Of a stretch of DNA of 32,527 bases, positions 23,439-31,830 are shown in pieces. A program made the translations under genes and the position numbers. The stretch comes from Variovorax paradoxus. Its GTDB lineage: Bacteria; Pseudomonadota; Gammaproteobacteria; Burkholderiales; Burkholderiaceae_C. Location of the stretch: contig NZ_JXQQ01000046.1 in the NCBI RefSeq assembly GCF_000834655.1, positions 1 through 32,527 of the forward strand. Reading direction: 5' to 3'. The notes under the pieces are model-generated. The model saw nothing but the letters and a program-made list of their open reading frames with translations, ran no database searches and was not told the DNA's origin. Position 1 is the first letter of the stretch. Each line of letters starts with the position of its first letter.

Positions 23439-24932
23439 TCAGGTGGCCGTGGCTTGCCGCACCGCGCGCTCCCAGCGCGCCATCGATTCCTCGGCCTGCG
23501 CGCGGCCCATGGTCGGCAGGAAGCGTCGCTCCACCTTCCACAGTTTGGAAAGCTGGCGCGCATCGGCATAGACCCCGGTCGACAGGCCTGCAAGGTAAGC
23601 GGCGCCCAGCGCGGTGGTCTCGATGACTTCGGGCCGCACCACCGGAATGCCCAGGAGGTCGGCCTGGAACTGCATCAGCAGGTCGTTGACACTCGCGCCG
23701 CCGTCCACGCGCAGTTCGGCCACCGGCTTGCCGCCCGCGGCCACCGCATCGCGGCTCATGGCCTGCAGCAGCGCGGCGCTCTGGTAGGCGATGCTCTCGA
23801 GCGCCGCGCGCGCGATGTGCGCGACGGTCGTTCCGCGCGTGAGTCCGGTGATCGTGCCGCGCGCATCCGCATCCCAGTAGGGCGCGCCCAGGCCCGTGAA
23901 GGCCGGCACCATCATCACGCCGCCCGCATCGGGCACGCTCTCGGCGAGCGACTGCACTTCCGCGCTGCCCTTGATGGCCTTGAGCCCATCGCGCAGCCAC
24001 TGCACCACCGCGCCGCCGACGAACACGCTGCCTTCCATCGCGTACTGCGGCGTGGTGTCGGCTTGTGCGGCGCTGGTCACGAGCAGGCCGTTGTGTGAAG
24101 GCTGGAACTCGCCGCCCGTGTGCATCAGCAGGAAGCAGCCGGTGCCGTAGGTGTTCTTGGCCATGCCGGCCTCGAAGCAGGCCTGGCCGAAGAGGGCGCT
24201 CTGCTGGTCGCCCGCCACGCCGCCGATGGGCAGCTTGTGGCCGAGGAGCGCAGCGTCGGTGTCGGCGAAGTGCGAGCTCGAGGGCTGCACCTTGGGCAGC
24301 AGCGCGGCGGGGACCTTCAGCGCCGCGAGCAGGTCGGCGTCCCATTCGTTGGTGTGCACGTTGAAGAGCATCGTGCGCGAGGCGTTGCTCACGTCGGTCA
24401 CATGCACCTTGCCGCCGGTGAGCTGCCACATGAGCCAGCTGTCCACCGTGCCGAAGGCGAGCTCGCCGCGCTCGGCATCGGCGCGCGCGCCGGGCACGTT
24501 GTCCAGCAGCCAGCGCAGCTTGGTGCCTGAGAAATATGCGTCGATCACCAGGCCTGTCTTCTCGCGGATGGTGTCGGTCATGCCTTCGTCGCGCAGCTGC
24601 GCGCACAGCGGCTCGGCGCGGCGGTCCTGCCAGACGATGGCGTGATGCACCGGCTGGCCGGTCTTGCGGTTCCACAGCACGGTGGTCTCGCGCTGGTTGG
24701 TGATGCCGATGGCGTGGATGTCGGTGGGCTTCAACTTCGCCTTCGCGAGCACTTCGCGCGCAGTGGCGAGCTGGCTGCGCCAGATTTCCATCGGGTCGTG
24801 CTCGACCCAGCCGGGCTGCGGGTAGATCTGCGTGAGCTCCTTCTGCGCAATGGCGACGATGTGGCCTTCGCGGTCGAACACGATGCTGCGGGAGCTGGAG
24901 GTGCCCTGGTCGAGGGCTAGCAGGTAGGTCAT
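23439..24932 (-). CDS. glpK: Glycerol kinase
   Basis: A 497-aa FGGY-family kinase that phosphorylates glycerol to sn-glycerol-3-phosphate with ATP. It has the N-terminal phosphate-binding motif LALDQGTSSSRS, NQRETTVLWNRKTG, GTVDSWLMWQLTGG, the FGGY signature region KNTYGTGCFLLMHTG and the C-terminal adenosine motif ELRVDGGASVNDLLMQF. Length and order equal E. coli GlpK. The GGKGGTR loop that binds fructose-1,6-bisphosphate in the E. coli enzyme, just before the GIAGDQQAALFG stretch, is missing (here GHKLPIGGVAGDQQ), so feedback by that sugar is probably absent. I chose ATG 24932 (AGAGGA upstream), although the frame is open to 25094. It is downstream of glpR in the same direction, with a 174-bp repeat-filled gap. 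Confidence 0.96.
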   Translation of the reverse strand: MTYLLALDQGTSSSRSIVFDREGHIVAIAQKELTQIYPQPGWVEHDPMEIWRSQLATAREVLAKAKLKPTDIHAIGITNQRETTVLWNRKTGQPVHHAIVWQDRRAEPLCAQLRDEGMTDTIREKTGLVIDAYFSGTKLRWLLDNVPGARADAERGELAFGTVDSWLMWQLTGGKVHVTDVSNASRTMLFNVHTNEWDADLLAALKVPAALLPKVQPSSSHFADTDAALLGHKLPIGGVAGDQQSALFGQACFEAGMAKNTYGTGCFLLMHTGGEFQPSHNGLLVTSAAQADTTPQYAMEGSVFVGGAVVQWLRDGLKAIKGSAEVQSLAESVPDAGGVMMVPAFTGLGAPYWDADARGTITGLTRGTTVAHIARAALESIAYQSAALLQAMSRDAVAAGGKPVAELRVDGGASVNDLLMQFQADLLGIPVVRPEVIETTALGAAYLAGLSTGVYADARQLSKLWKVERRFLPTMGRAQAEESMARWERAVRQATAT

Positions 24933-24976
24933 GGGGCGATGGTTCCTCTGGGGCCGGTCAATGGAGCGGCATTGTC

Positions 24977-25014
24977 TTGCTCCTTCCCCTCTGGGGGAAG
25001 ACTGGGATGGGGGC
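24977..25014 (-). repeat. R1 hairpin repeat, inverted copy before glpK
   Basis: On the minus strand it reads like the copy at position 1, including CTTCCCC-CAGA-GGGGAAG and AAGGAG. It is followed by its own ATG at 24972, not by the glpK start, which lies 48 nt beyond the AAGGAG. Confidence 0.75.
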
Positions 25015-25055
25015 AGGCCGTCGTTGAGCGCCGCGCTTTCTTGAGAAGCCGTCGT

Positions 25056-25095
25056 GCCCCCACCCCAACCCTCCCCCGGACGGGGAGGGCGCAAA
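25056..25095 (+). repeat. R1-like repeat, variant copy between glpR and glpK
   Basis: The variant has CCCTCCCC-CGGAC-GGGGAGGG as stem-loop. It is inverted relative to the R1 copy at 24977-25014, 41 bp away, so the two can also pair with each other into one long hairpin in the glpR-glpK transcript. Confidence 0.65.
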
Positions 25096-25106
25096 GCGGG
25101 GAGCGT

Positions 25107-25877
25107 TCATGTTTCGCGTGCGATTTCGAGGCGAACCTGCGCGGTGTGCAACAGGTCGGCGAAGGGCGCCGGCGGCACCGCATCCGTGAAGAGCCGGTCG
25201 ATCTGCGAGAGCGTGCCCAGCTGGATCATCGCCGGCCGGTTGAACTTGCTCGCGTCCGCCGCAAGCCACACCTCGCGCGCCTGCGCAATGATGGTCTGCG
25301 CCACCTTTACCTCGCGCAGGTCGAAGTCGCGCAGCGACCCGTCGGCCTCGATGCTCGACACGCCGATGAGCGCGATGTCCACCTTGAACTGGCGGATGAA
25401 ATCAATGGTGGCCTCGCCCACGATCGCGCGGTCGCGCGGGCGCACCGAGCCGCCGGCCACGATCACCTCGCACGAGGTGTTGCCGCTCAGGATGGTCGCC
25501 ACGTTCAGGTTGTTGGTGATCACGCGCAGCCCCGTGTGCCGCATCAGCGCCTTGGCGATGGCCTCGGTGGTGGTGCCGATGTTCAGGATCAGCGAGCAGT
25601 CGTTGGGCACCAGCTCGGCCACGCGCTGCGCAATACGCGCCTTGCCTTCGGCATGCAGGGTTTCGCGCTGCTGGTAGCCGATGTTCTCGGTGGTCGAGCT
25701 GGGCACGCGCACGCCGCCGTGAAAGCGCGTGAGCAACCCCTCGTCGGCCAGCCGCTGCACATCGCGCCGCACGGTCTGCAGGGTCACGCCCAGCATGTCG
25801 GCCAGCTGCTCGACGGTGACGGAGCCGCGCGTGCGCACGGTGTCCAGGAGGTTGATCTGGCGCGGGTTGGAATTCAC
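25107..25877 (-). CDS. glpR: DeoR-family repressor of glycerol genes
   Basis: A 256-aa DeoR-type repressor. Residues 5-60 are the winged helix-turn-helix (VTVEQLADMLGVTLQTVRRD, then LADEGLLTRFHGG). Residues 75-250 are the DeoR sensor domain with the sugar-phosphate-binding NIGTTTEAIAKAL, VITNNLNVATIL and GGSVRPRDRAIVG. The known inducer for GlpR is glycerol-3-phosphate. Position gives the assignment: it precedes glpK and is divergent from glpD. The start is GTG at 25875-25877 with little Shine-Dalgarno, so translation may be weak, as is common for repressors. Direct repeats in the 122-bp divergent gap are likely binding sites. Stop and spacer-ORF start overlap as ATGA. Confidence 0.93.
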   Translation of the reverse strand: MNSNPRQINLLDTVRTRGSVTVEQLADMLGVTLQTVRRDVQRLADEGLLTRFHGGVRVPSSTTENIGYQQRETLHAEGKARIAQRVAELVPNDCSLILNIGTTTEAIAKALMRHTGLRVITNNLNVATILSGNTSCEVIVAGGSVRPRDRAIVGEATIDFIRQFKVDIALIGVSSIEADGSLRDFDLREVKVAQTIIAQAREVWLAADASKFNRPAMIQLGTLSQIDRLFTDAVPPAPFADLLHTAQVRLEIARET

Positions 25878-25936
25878 AGAAACGTCTTGGAGAGCAGAAA
25901 GACTGCAGGGGAGGGTACAGGGCGGGTCACTTTAAA

Positions 25937-25953
25937 GCGAACCAAAACGAACC
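25937..25953. promoter_or_regulatory. Candidate GlpR operator between glpR and glpD
   Basis: GCGAACC (25937-25943) and ACGAACC (25947-25953) are direct repeats with a 10-bp period, one helical turn, in an unusually A-rich stretch of the divergent gap. DeoR-family repressors often bind such tandem sites. It lies about 47 bp before the glpD ATG, so it could cover the glpD promoter. Confidence 0.5.
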
Positions 25954-25999
25954 TGACTAAGGGAAAACTCGGAGGAAAATCGCGCCAAAAGGAATACAA

Positions 26000-27667
26000 A
26001 TGAAAAAACCCGAAAATACAATGGCGCCCTTCAGTGACCTAAGTCACGATTCAACGGGCCCCATTCCTGTGAGCGATTTTTCCTCTGATTCGCCCCTGCC
26101 GGCCACCGAATGCGACGTGCTGATCGTCGGCGGCGGCATCAATGGCTGCGGCATCGCACGCGACCTCGCCGGCCGCGGCTGGCGCGTCGTGCTGTGCGAG
26201 AAGGACGACCTCGCCTCGCACACGTCTTCCTCTTCCACAAAGCTGATCCACGGCGGCCTGCGCTACCTGGAGTACTACGAGTTCTCGCTCGTGCGCAAGG
26301 CGCTGCAGGAGCGCGAGGTGCTGCTCAAGAGCGCGCCGCACATCATGTGGCCGCTGCGCTTCGTGATGCCGCACGACCCCTCGATGCGGCCGGCCTGGAT
26401 GATCCGCATCGGCCTGTTCATGTACGACCACCTGGCCAGGCGCGAGGTGCTGCCGGGCTCGCGCAGCATCGACCTGCGCAGGCACGCGGCCGGCAAGCCG
26501 CTGAAGGACCAGTACAAGCGCGGCTTCGTCTACTCCGACGGCTGGGTCGACGACGCGCGCCTGGTGGTGCTGAACGCGCTCGATGCGAAGGCGCGCGGCG
26601 CCGAGGTGCTCACGCGCACCCGCTGCACCCAGGCGCGGCGCGATGCCGACGGCTGGACGGCCACGCTCGAAGGCCCGCAGGGCACGCGCACCGTGCGCGC
26701 GCGGGCCGTGGTGAATGCGGCGGGTCCGTGGGCCGAATCGTTCCTGCGCGGTGTCGCGCAGTCGGCCAAGGGCGAATCGCTCGCCACGAAGAGCCTGCGC
26801 CTGGTGAAGGGCAGCCACATCATCGTGCCGCGCCTGTTCGAGCACGACCACGCCTACATCTTCCAGAACCCTGACAAGCGGATCATCTTCGCGATCCCCT
26901 ACCAGGACGAGTTCACGCTGATCGGCACCACCGACATCGAACTGAATGGCGACGACCCCGGCGCCGCGCGCATCGCGCAGGACGAGATCGACTACCTCTG
27001 CACGCAGGCCAGCCGCTATTTCGAGAAGGCCATCGTGCCCGCCGACGTGGTGTGGACCTACTCGGGCGTGCGCCCGCTGCTGGACGACGCCTCGGGCGAT
27101 CCCTCCGCCGTCACGCGCGACTACATGCTCGAGTCGAACACCACCGCCGCGCCGCTGCTGTCGGTGTGGGGCGGCAAGATCACCACCTTCCGCAAGCTGG
27201 CGGAAGACGCGGCCGACGAGGTGGGCAAGATGCTCGGCCAGTCGAGCGCGCAGCGGCCTGCCTGGACCGACGGCGCATTCCTCGCCGGCGGCGACCTGTC
27301 GGCGTGGATCGGCGCTGCCAGGCGGCCCGACGAAGATTTCGAACGCTTCGTCTCGGCGGTGCAGGCCAAATACCCATGGCTCTACGGCAAGCTCACGCGC
27401 CGTCTCGCGCGCGCCTACGGTGCCCGGGTGTCCGAAGTGCTCGGCGATGCGAAGTCGCTCGCCGACCTGGGCCCCGCGGTGGCCCCCCGCCTGCACGAGC
27501 GCGAGCTGCGCTTCCTGCAAACCCATGAATGGGCCGTGAGCTCGGACGACGTGCTCTGGCGCCGCTCCAAGCTAGGGCTGCACTACACGCCGGCCGAGCG
27601 CGAGCAGGTGGCGATCTGGCTGCAGGCCAACGCCATCAACAACAAAGTGGAAGTGGAGGTGGGCTGA
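26000..27667 (+). CDS. glpD: Aerobic glycerol-3-phosphate dehydrogenase
   Basis: A 555-aa FAD-dependent, membrane-associated dehydrogenase that oxidises sn-glycerol-3-phosphate to dihydroxyacetone phosphate and feeds electrons to quinone. The Rossmann motif is DVLIVGGGINGCGIARDLAG at about residues 38-57. It also has the family blocks SSSSTKLIHGGLRYLEYYEF, GGKITTFRKLAEDAA and the C-terminal DUF/DAO_C domain (about 420-540). About 35 extra Ser/Asp/Pro-rich residues precede the Rossmann motif compared with E. coli GlpD; an internal ATG (codon 8) could shorten this. AAAAGGA precedes ATG 26000. It is the first gene of the rightward glp operon; its TGA overlaps the glpS ATG by one base (TGATG). 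Confidence 0.96.
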   Translation: MKKPENTMAPFSDLSHDSTGPIPVSDFSSDSPLPATECDVLIVGGGINGCGIARDLAGRGWRVVLCEKDDLASHTSSSSTKLIHGGLRYLEYYEFSLVRKALQEREVLLKSAPHIMWPLRFVMPHDPSMRPAWMIRIGLFMYDHLARREVLPGSRSIDLRRHAAGKPLKDQYKRGFVYSDGWVDDARLVVLNALDAKARGAEVLTRTRCTQARRDADGWTATLEGPQGTRTVRARAVVNAAGPWAESFLRGVAQSAKGESLATKSLRLVKGSHIIVPRLFEHDHAYIFQNPDKRIIFAIPYQDEFTLIGTTDIELNGDDPGAARIAQDEIDYLCTQASRYFEKAIVPADVVWTYSGVRPLLDDASGDPSAVTRDYMLESNTTAAPLLSVWGGKITTFRKLAEDAADEVGKMLGQSSAQRPAWTDGAFLAGGDLSAWIGAARRPDEDFERFVSAVQAKYPWLYGKLTRRLARAYGARVSEVLGDAKSLADLGPAVAPRLHERELRFLQTHEWAVSSDDVLWRRSKLGLHYTPAEREQVAIWLQANAINNKVEVEVG

Positions 27668-28737
27668 TGCAGCTGACTCTGGATCGCGTCACCAAGAAGG
27701 TCGGCGCGCAGACCTGGCTCTATGAACAGAGCATCGCGCCCAGGAGCGGCGCGGTGACCGTGCTGCTGGGCGCCACGCAGGCCGGCAAGACCAGCCTGAT
27801 GCGCCTGATGGCGGGGCTGGACACGCCGACCACTGGCAAGGTACTGGTCGACGGCAAGGACGTGACCGGCATGCCGGTGCGCGAGCGCAATGTCGCCATG
27901 GTCTACCAGCAGTTCATCAACTACCCCTCGCTCAAGGTGTCCGACAACATCGCCTCGCCGCTCAAGTTGCGCGGCGAGAAGAACATCGAAGCGCGCGTGA
28001 AGGCGCTGGCCGACAAGCTGCACATCGGCATGTTCCTCGATCGCCTGCCGGCCGAGCTCTCTGGCGGGCAGCAGCAGCGCGTGGCGCTCGCGCGCGCGCT
28101 CGCCAAGAACGCGCCGCTGATGCTGCTCGACGAACCGCTCGTGAACCTGGACTACAAGCTGCGCGAAGGCCTGCGCGAAGAGCTCACGCAGCTTTTCGCC
28201 ACCGGCGATTCGACCGTGATCTACGCGACCACCGAACCCGGCGAGGCGCTGCTGCTCGGCGGCTATACCGCGGTGATGGATGCGGGCGAGCTGCTGCAAT
28301 ACGGCCCGACTGCCGAGGTGTTCCACGCGCCGCAATCGCTGCGCGTGGCGCGCGCCTTCAGCGATCCGCCGATGAACCTCTTGGCCGGCACCGCAACCGC
28401 GGGCCAGGTGCAGCTCGCGGGCGGCCCGGCACTGGCGCTCGCGTTGCCCGAAAGCGTTTCGGGCGCGGTCACCGTGGGCCTGCGCGCGAGTGCATTGAAC
28501 GTGGGCGCGGGCGAGGGCGACATCGCCTTGCCCGGCAAGGTGGAGCTGGCCGAGATCTCGGGCTCCGACACTTTCGTGCACGTGGAGACGGCGGTGGGCG
28601 AACTGGTGGCGCAGCTCACCGGGGTGCACCGCTTCGAGCTGGGTGCTTCGATCACGCTGTACTTCAGCGCATCGCAAGCCTATGTGTTCGATGCCGGCGA
28701 AAAGCTGGCGCTCGCGCCCGCATGGCGAAGGACCTAG
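27667..28737 (+). CDS. glpS: Glycerol ABC transporter ATP-binding protein GlpS
   Basis: A 356-aa ATPase of the CUT1/MalK type: nucleotide-binding domain (1-235) plus OB-fold/TOBE domain (about 275-350). Walker A is GATQAGKT (35-42), Q-loop Gln81, signature LSGGQ (131-135) intact, and Walker B LMLLDE (Asp155, Glu156). The switch (H-loop) histidine is missing: the usual VTHD is ATTE, with Thr189 in its place. The order glpD-S-T-P-Q-U-V equals the glycerol transporter locus described in Rhizobium leguminosarum, which gives the name. It pairs with GlpT, whose defects are complementary. Translation is coupled to glpD by a TGATG overlap; the frame upstream to 27529 is a shadow within glpD. A 158-bp spacer with an inverted R2 repeat follows. 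Confidence 0.92.
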   Translation: MQLTLDRVTKKVGAQTWLYEQSIAPRSGAVTVLLGATQAGKTSLMRLMAGLDTPTTGKVLVDGKDVTGMPVRERNVAMVYQQFINYPSLKVSDNIASPLKLRGEKNIEARVKALADKLHIGMFLDRLPAELSGGQQQRVALARALAKNAPLMLLDEPLVNLDYKLREGLREELTQLFATGDSTVIYATTEPGEALLLGGYTAVMDAGELLQYGPTAEVFHAPQSLRVARAFSDPPMNLLAGTATAGQVQLAGGPALALALPESVSGAVTVGLRASALNVGAGEGDIALPGKVELAEISGSDTFVHVETAVGELVAQLTGVHRFELGASITLYFSASQAYVFDAGEKLALAPAWRRT

Positions 28738-28738
28738 C

Positions 28739-28894
28739 ATGACCTCCAGTCTTCGCGCATTTCGTGTCGCTTCGCCAACCCCCTTGCAGGGGGCAACCCC
28801 AGCGGCCCGCCAAAGCCGGTTCCGCGGTGTTCCACGACAAGACCTCGACTGTTTCATGCATTGCGAATCACGCGAGACCGTGAAGGAGAGCTGA
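28739..28894 (+). other. Spacer ORF bridging glpS to glpT (51 codons)
   Basis: It starts with ATG one nt after the glpS stop, runs through the inverted R2 repeat, and ends with TGA one nt before the glpT ATG. The strong GAAGGAGAG before glpT lies inside its last codons. The peptide looks like translated repeat, so its use, if any, is to carry ribosomes across the spacer. Confidence 0.35.
28747..28836 (-). repeat. R2 repeat, copy D (inverted, within the glp operon)
   Basis: It reads as the reverse complement of the copies at 8831, 8929 and 19027: CGCATTTCGTGTCGCTTCGC, CCCCC-TTGCA-GGGGG, then GCGGCCCGCCAAAGCCGGTT. It occupies more than half of the glpS-glpT gap. Confidence 0.83.
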
Positions 28895-28895
28895 C

Positions 28896-29966
28896 ATGGC
28901 ACGCATCGACCTCGACCTGGCCCACGCCTACCGCGCCAACCCCACGCAGGACAGCGACTTTGCGTTGCTGCCCTTGAAGATGACCTTCCGCGACGGCGGC
29001 GCGTACGCTTTGCTCGGCCCTTCGGGCTGCGGCAAGACGACCATGCTCAACATCATCTCGGGCCTGCTCGTGCCGTCGCAAGGCACGGTGACATTCGATG
29101 GCCGCGACATGACGCGCGCTACGCCACAGGAACGCAACATCGCGCAGGTGTTCCAGTTCCCTGTGATCTACGACACCATGACCGTGGCCGAGAACCTCGC
29201 GTTTCCGCTGCGCAACCGCAAGGTGCCCGAAGACCAGATCAAGAAGCGCGTAGGCGAGATCGCCGAGATGCTCGACATGAGCGGCCAGCTCAACCAGCGC
29301 GCGGCGGGCCTCGCGGCCGACGCCAAGCAGAAGATCTCGCTGGGCCGCGGCCTCGTGCGCAGCGACGTGTCGGCCGTGCTCTTCGACGAGCCGCTCACGG
29401 TGATCGACCCGCACCTGAAGTGGCAGCTGCGCCGCAAGCTCAAGCAGATCCATCGCGAGCTGAAGCTCACGCTGATCTACGTGACGCACGACCAGGTCGA
29501 AGCGCTCACCTTCGCCGAAGAGGTGGTGGTCATGACGCGCGGCAAGGCCGTGCAGGTGGGCAGCGCCGAGGCGCTGTTCGAGCGGCCGGCCCACACCTTC
29601 GTCGGCCACTTCATCGGCTCGCCGGGCATGAACTTCCTTTCGGCCAAGAGCACGAACGGCGCGCTCGAGGTGGCGGGCACGCCGCTCGTGCCGACGCGCG
29701 AGCTGCCGCAAGGCGCGCTGAAGATCGGCATCCGGCCCGAATACCTGCGCCTGTCGAATGCCGGCGCCGCCGGTGCCGTGCCGGCCGTGGTGAAGCAGGT
29801 GCAGGACGTCGGCACGCACGCGATGCTGAGCGCCGAGGTCGACGGCATCGTCGTCAAGGTGCGGCTGCACTCCGACGAGCAGCCGCCGGCTCCGGGAGAC
29901 ACGGTGTGGTTGCGCGTGCTGGACACCCACACCTGCTACTACAAAGACGAGGAACTGGTGGCATGA
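28896..29966 (+). CDS. glpT: Glycerol ABC transporter ATP-binding protein GlpT
   Basis: A 356-aa ATPase, the second of the pair (not the E. coli GlpT antiporter of the same symbol). Walker A is GPSGCGKTT (41-49), Q-loop Gln87, Walker B VLFDE (Asp164, Glu165) and switch His198 in VTHDQ, all intact. The signature is degenerate: where LSGGQ is expected it has LAADA (139-143), followed by KQKISLGRGL. The TOBE domain covers about 280-350. Because signature and Walker motifs from opposite subunits form each ATP site, the LSGGQ of GlpS completes the GlpT site, while the other site is defective on both sides. The ATG at 28896 has GAAGGAGAG upstream. The stop overlaps a spacer ORF leading to glpP. Confidence 0.93.
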   Translation: MARIDLDLAHAYRANPTQDSDFALLPLKMTFRDGGAYALLGPSGCGKTTMLNIISGLLVPSQGTVTFDGRDMTRATPQERNIAQVFQFPVIYDTMTVAENLAFPLRNRKVPEDQIKKRVGEIAEMLDMSGQLNQRAAGLAADAKQKISLGRGLVRSDVSAVLFDEPLTVIDPHLKWQLRRKLKQIHRELKLTLIYVTHDQVEALTFAEEVVVMTRGKAVQVGSAEALFERPAHTFVGHFIGSPGMNFLSAKSTNGALEVAGTPLVPTRELPQGALKIGIRPEYLRLSNAGAAGAVPAVVKQVQDVGTHAMLSAEVDGIVVKVRLHSDEQPPAPGDTVWLRVLDTHTCYYKDEELVA

Positions 29967-30042
29967 ACCGCTCGATCGCAGTCACCGGGCGCTCTGCGCG
30001 CCCCCATCCCAACCTTCTCCCAGTGGGGGAAGGAGCCAAGTC

Positions 30043-30046
<4 letters not shown>
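29963..30046 (+). other. Spacer ORF bridging glpT to glpP (27 codons)
   Basis: Its ATG overlaps the glpT stop (ATGA) and its own TGA overlaps the glpP ATG (ATGA), so it fits the 76-bp gap exactly while passing through an R1 repeat. The repeat part reads PHPNLLPVGEGAKS; the copy at position 1 in the same frame reads PHPNLPPAGEGARP and also ends in TGA overlapping the next ATG. Confidence 0.45.
30001..30038 (+). repeat. R1 hairpin repeat carrying the RBS of glpP
   Basis: CCTTCTCCC (30013-30021) and GGGGGAAGG (30025-30033) form a 9-bp stem with one T-G wobble and loop AGT. AAGGAG (30030-30035) is half inside the stem and 7 nt from the glpP ATG, the same geometry as the LacI gene at the left end of the window. 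Confidence 0.78.
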
Positions 30047-30929
<883 letters not shown>

Positions 30930-30933
<4 letters not shown>

Positions 30934-31013
30934 ATCCGTCGCCGAGCCGCCTCAGGGCGGATGCTCCCCCTCGGGGGGACGGCGCGCAGCGCCAAGGGGG
31001 TCAACATGCCTGA
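30930..31013 (+). other. Spacer ORF bridging glpP to glpQ (27 codons)
   Basis: The ATG overlaps the glpP stop (ATGA, with GGTGGAG upstream) and the TGA (31011-31013) lies just inside glpQ, 5 nt after the A of its ATG at 31006. It crosses an R3 repeat. The peptide is low-complexity Arg/Gly/Pro. Confidence 0.4.
30940..31001 (-). repeat. R3 repeat, copy between glpP and glpQ
   Basis: On the minus strand it contains CCCCTTGGCGC, CCCCCCGAGGGGGAG and CCTGAGGCGGCTCGGC. These match the copy at 32150-32225 and, more loosely, the R2 family (GCGGCCCGGC end and a CCCCC/GGGGG stem). On the plus strand its end supplies AAGGGGG in front of the glpQ ATG. Confidence 0.65.
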
Positions 31014-31818
31014 AAAGAGATTCCACAAGCGCAGCATCTTCCTGGTGCTGTACATCCTGTTCGCTCTGTTGCCCATCTACTGGATGATCAACATGAGCTT
31101 CAAGACGAACGAGGAAATTCTCTCGAGCTTCTCGTTCTTCCCGCAGCAGCTCACCTGGGCCAACTACGCGCGCATCTTCACCGACGAGTCGTGGTACTCG
31201 GGCTACATCAACAGCCTGATCTACGTGGCGATCAACACGGTGATCTCGCTCACGGTGGCGCTGCCGGCGGCCTACGCCTTCTCGCGCTATTCGTTCCTCG
31301 GCGACAAGCATGTGTTCTTCTGGCTGCTGACCAACCGCATGACGCCCCCCGCGGTGTTCTTGCTGCCGTTCTTCCAGCTCTACAGCACCGTGGGCCTGAT
31401 GGACACCCACCTGGGCGTGGCGCTCGCGCACCTCTTGTTCAACGTGCCGCTGGCGGTGTGGATCCTGGAAGGCTTCATGAGCGGCATTCCGCGCGAGATC
31501 GACGAGACGGCGTACATCGACGGCTACTCGTTCCCGCGCTTCTTCCTCACCATCTTCCTGCCGCTCATCAAGGCGGGCGTTGGCGTGGCGGCGTTCTTCT
31601 GCTTCATGTTCAGCTGGGTCGAGCTGCTCCTGGCACGCACGCTCACGAGCGTGAATGCCAAGCCCATCGTGGCGACGATGACGCGCACGGTGAGCGCCTC
31701 GGGCATGGACTGGGCAACGCTCGCCGCAGCGGGCGTGCTCACCATCGTGCCGGGCGCGATCGTGATCTGGTTCGTGCGTCACTACATCGCGAAGGGTTTC
31801 GCGATGGGCCGCGTTTAA
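31006..31818 (+). CDS. glpQ: Glycerol ABC transporter permease GlpQ
   Basis: A 270-aa permease of the MalG/UgpE type (not the glycerophosphodiesterase that shares the symbol). Hydrophobic segments lie at about residues 10-30, 70-92, 105-128, 138-158, 185-205 and 238-260. The EAA loop reads DETAYIDGYSFPRFFLTIFL at about residues 165-184, followed by PLIKAG. I chose ATG 31006 because MPEKRFHKRS is the normal short cytoplasmic start; the upstream ATG at 30961 lies in the R3 repeat. RBS AAGGGGG comes from the repeat. The stop TAA runs straight into AAGGAGG, the RBS of glpU. Confidence 0.94.
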   Translation: MPEKRFHKRSIFLVLYILFALLPIYWMINMSFKTNEEILSSFSFFPQQLTWANYARIFTDESWYSGYINSLIYVAINTVISLTVALPAAYAFSRYSFLGDKHVFFWLLTNRMTPPAVFLLPFFQLYSTVGLMDTHLGVALAHLLFNVPLAVWILEGFMSGIPREIDETAYIDGYSFPRFFLTIFLPLIKAGVGVAAFFCFMFSWVELLLARTLTSVNAKPIVATMTRTVSASGMDWATLAAAGVLTIVPGAIVIWFVRHYIAKGFAMGRV

Positions 31819-31830
31819 GGAGGGCCAAAG

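Larger units (their letters stand above)
24958..25110 (-). other. Spacer ORF bridging glpR to glpK (50 codons)
   Basis: Its ATG overlaps the glpR stop as ATGA, and it stays open through both R1 repeats to a TGA 25 nt before the glpK ATG. Inside it, the RBS of the inverted R1 copy (AAGGAG, 24985-24980) sits 7 nt before an in-frame ATG (24972) that reads Met-Pro-Leu-His-stop. The composition is that of the repeat, not of a conserved protein. It could keep ribosomes on the spacer. Confidence 0.35.

Noticed and set aside
24933..25094. Longer N terminus for glycerol kinase (551 aa)
   Set aside because: The extra residues are translated repeat; GlpK proteins begin just before the LALDQGTSS motif, as with ATG 24932.
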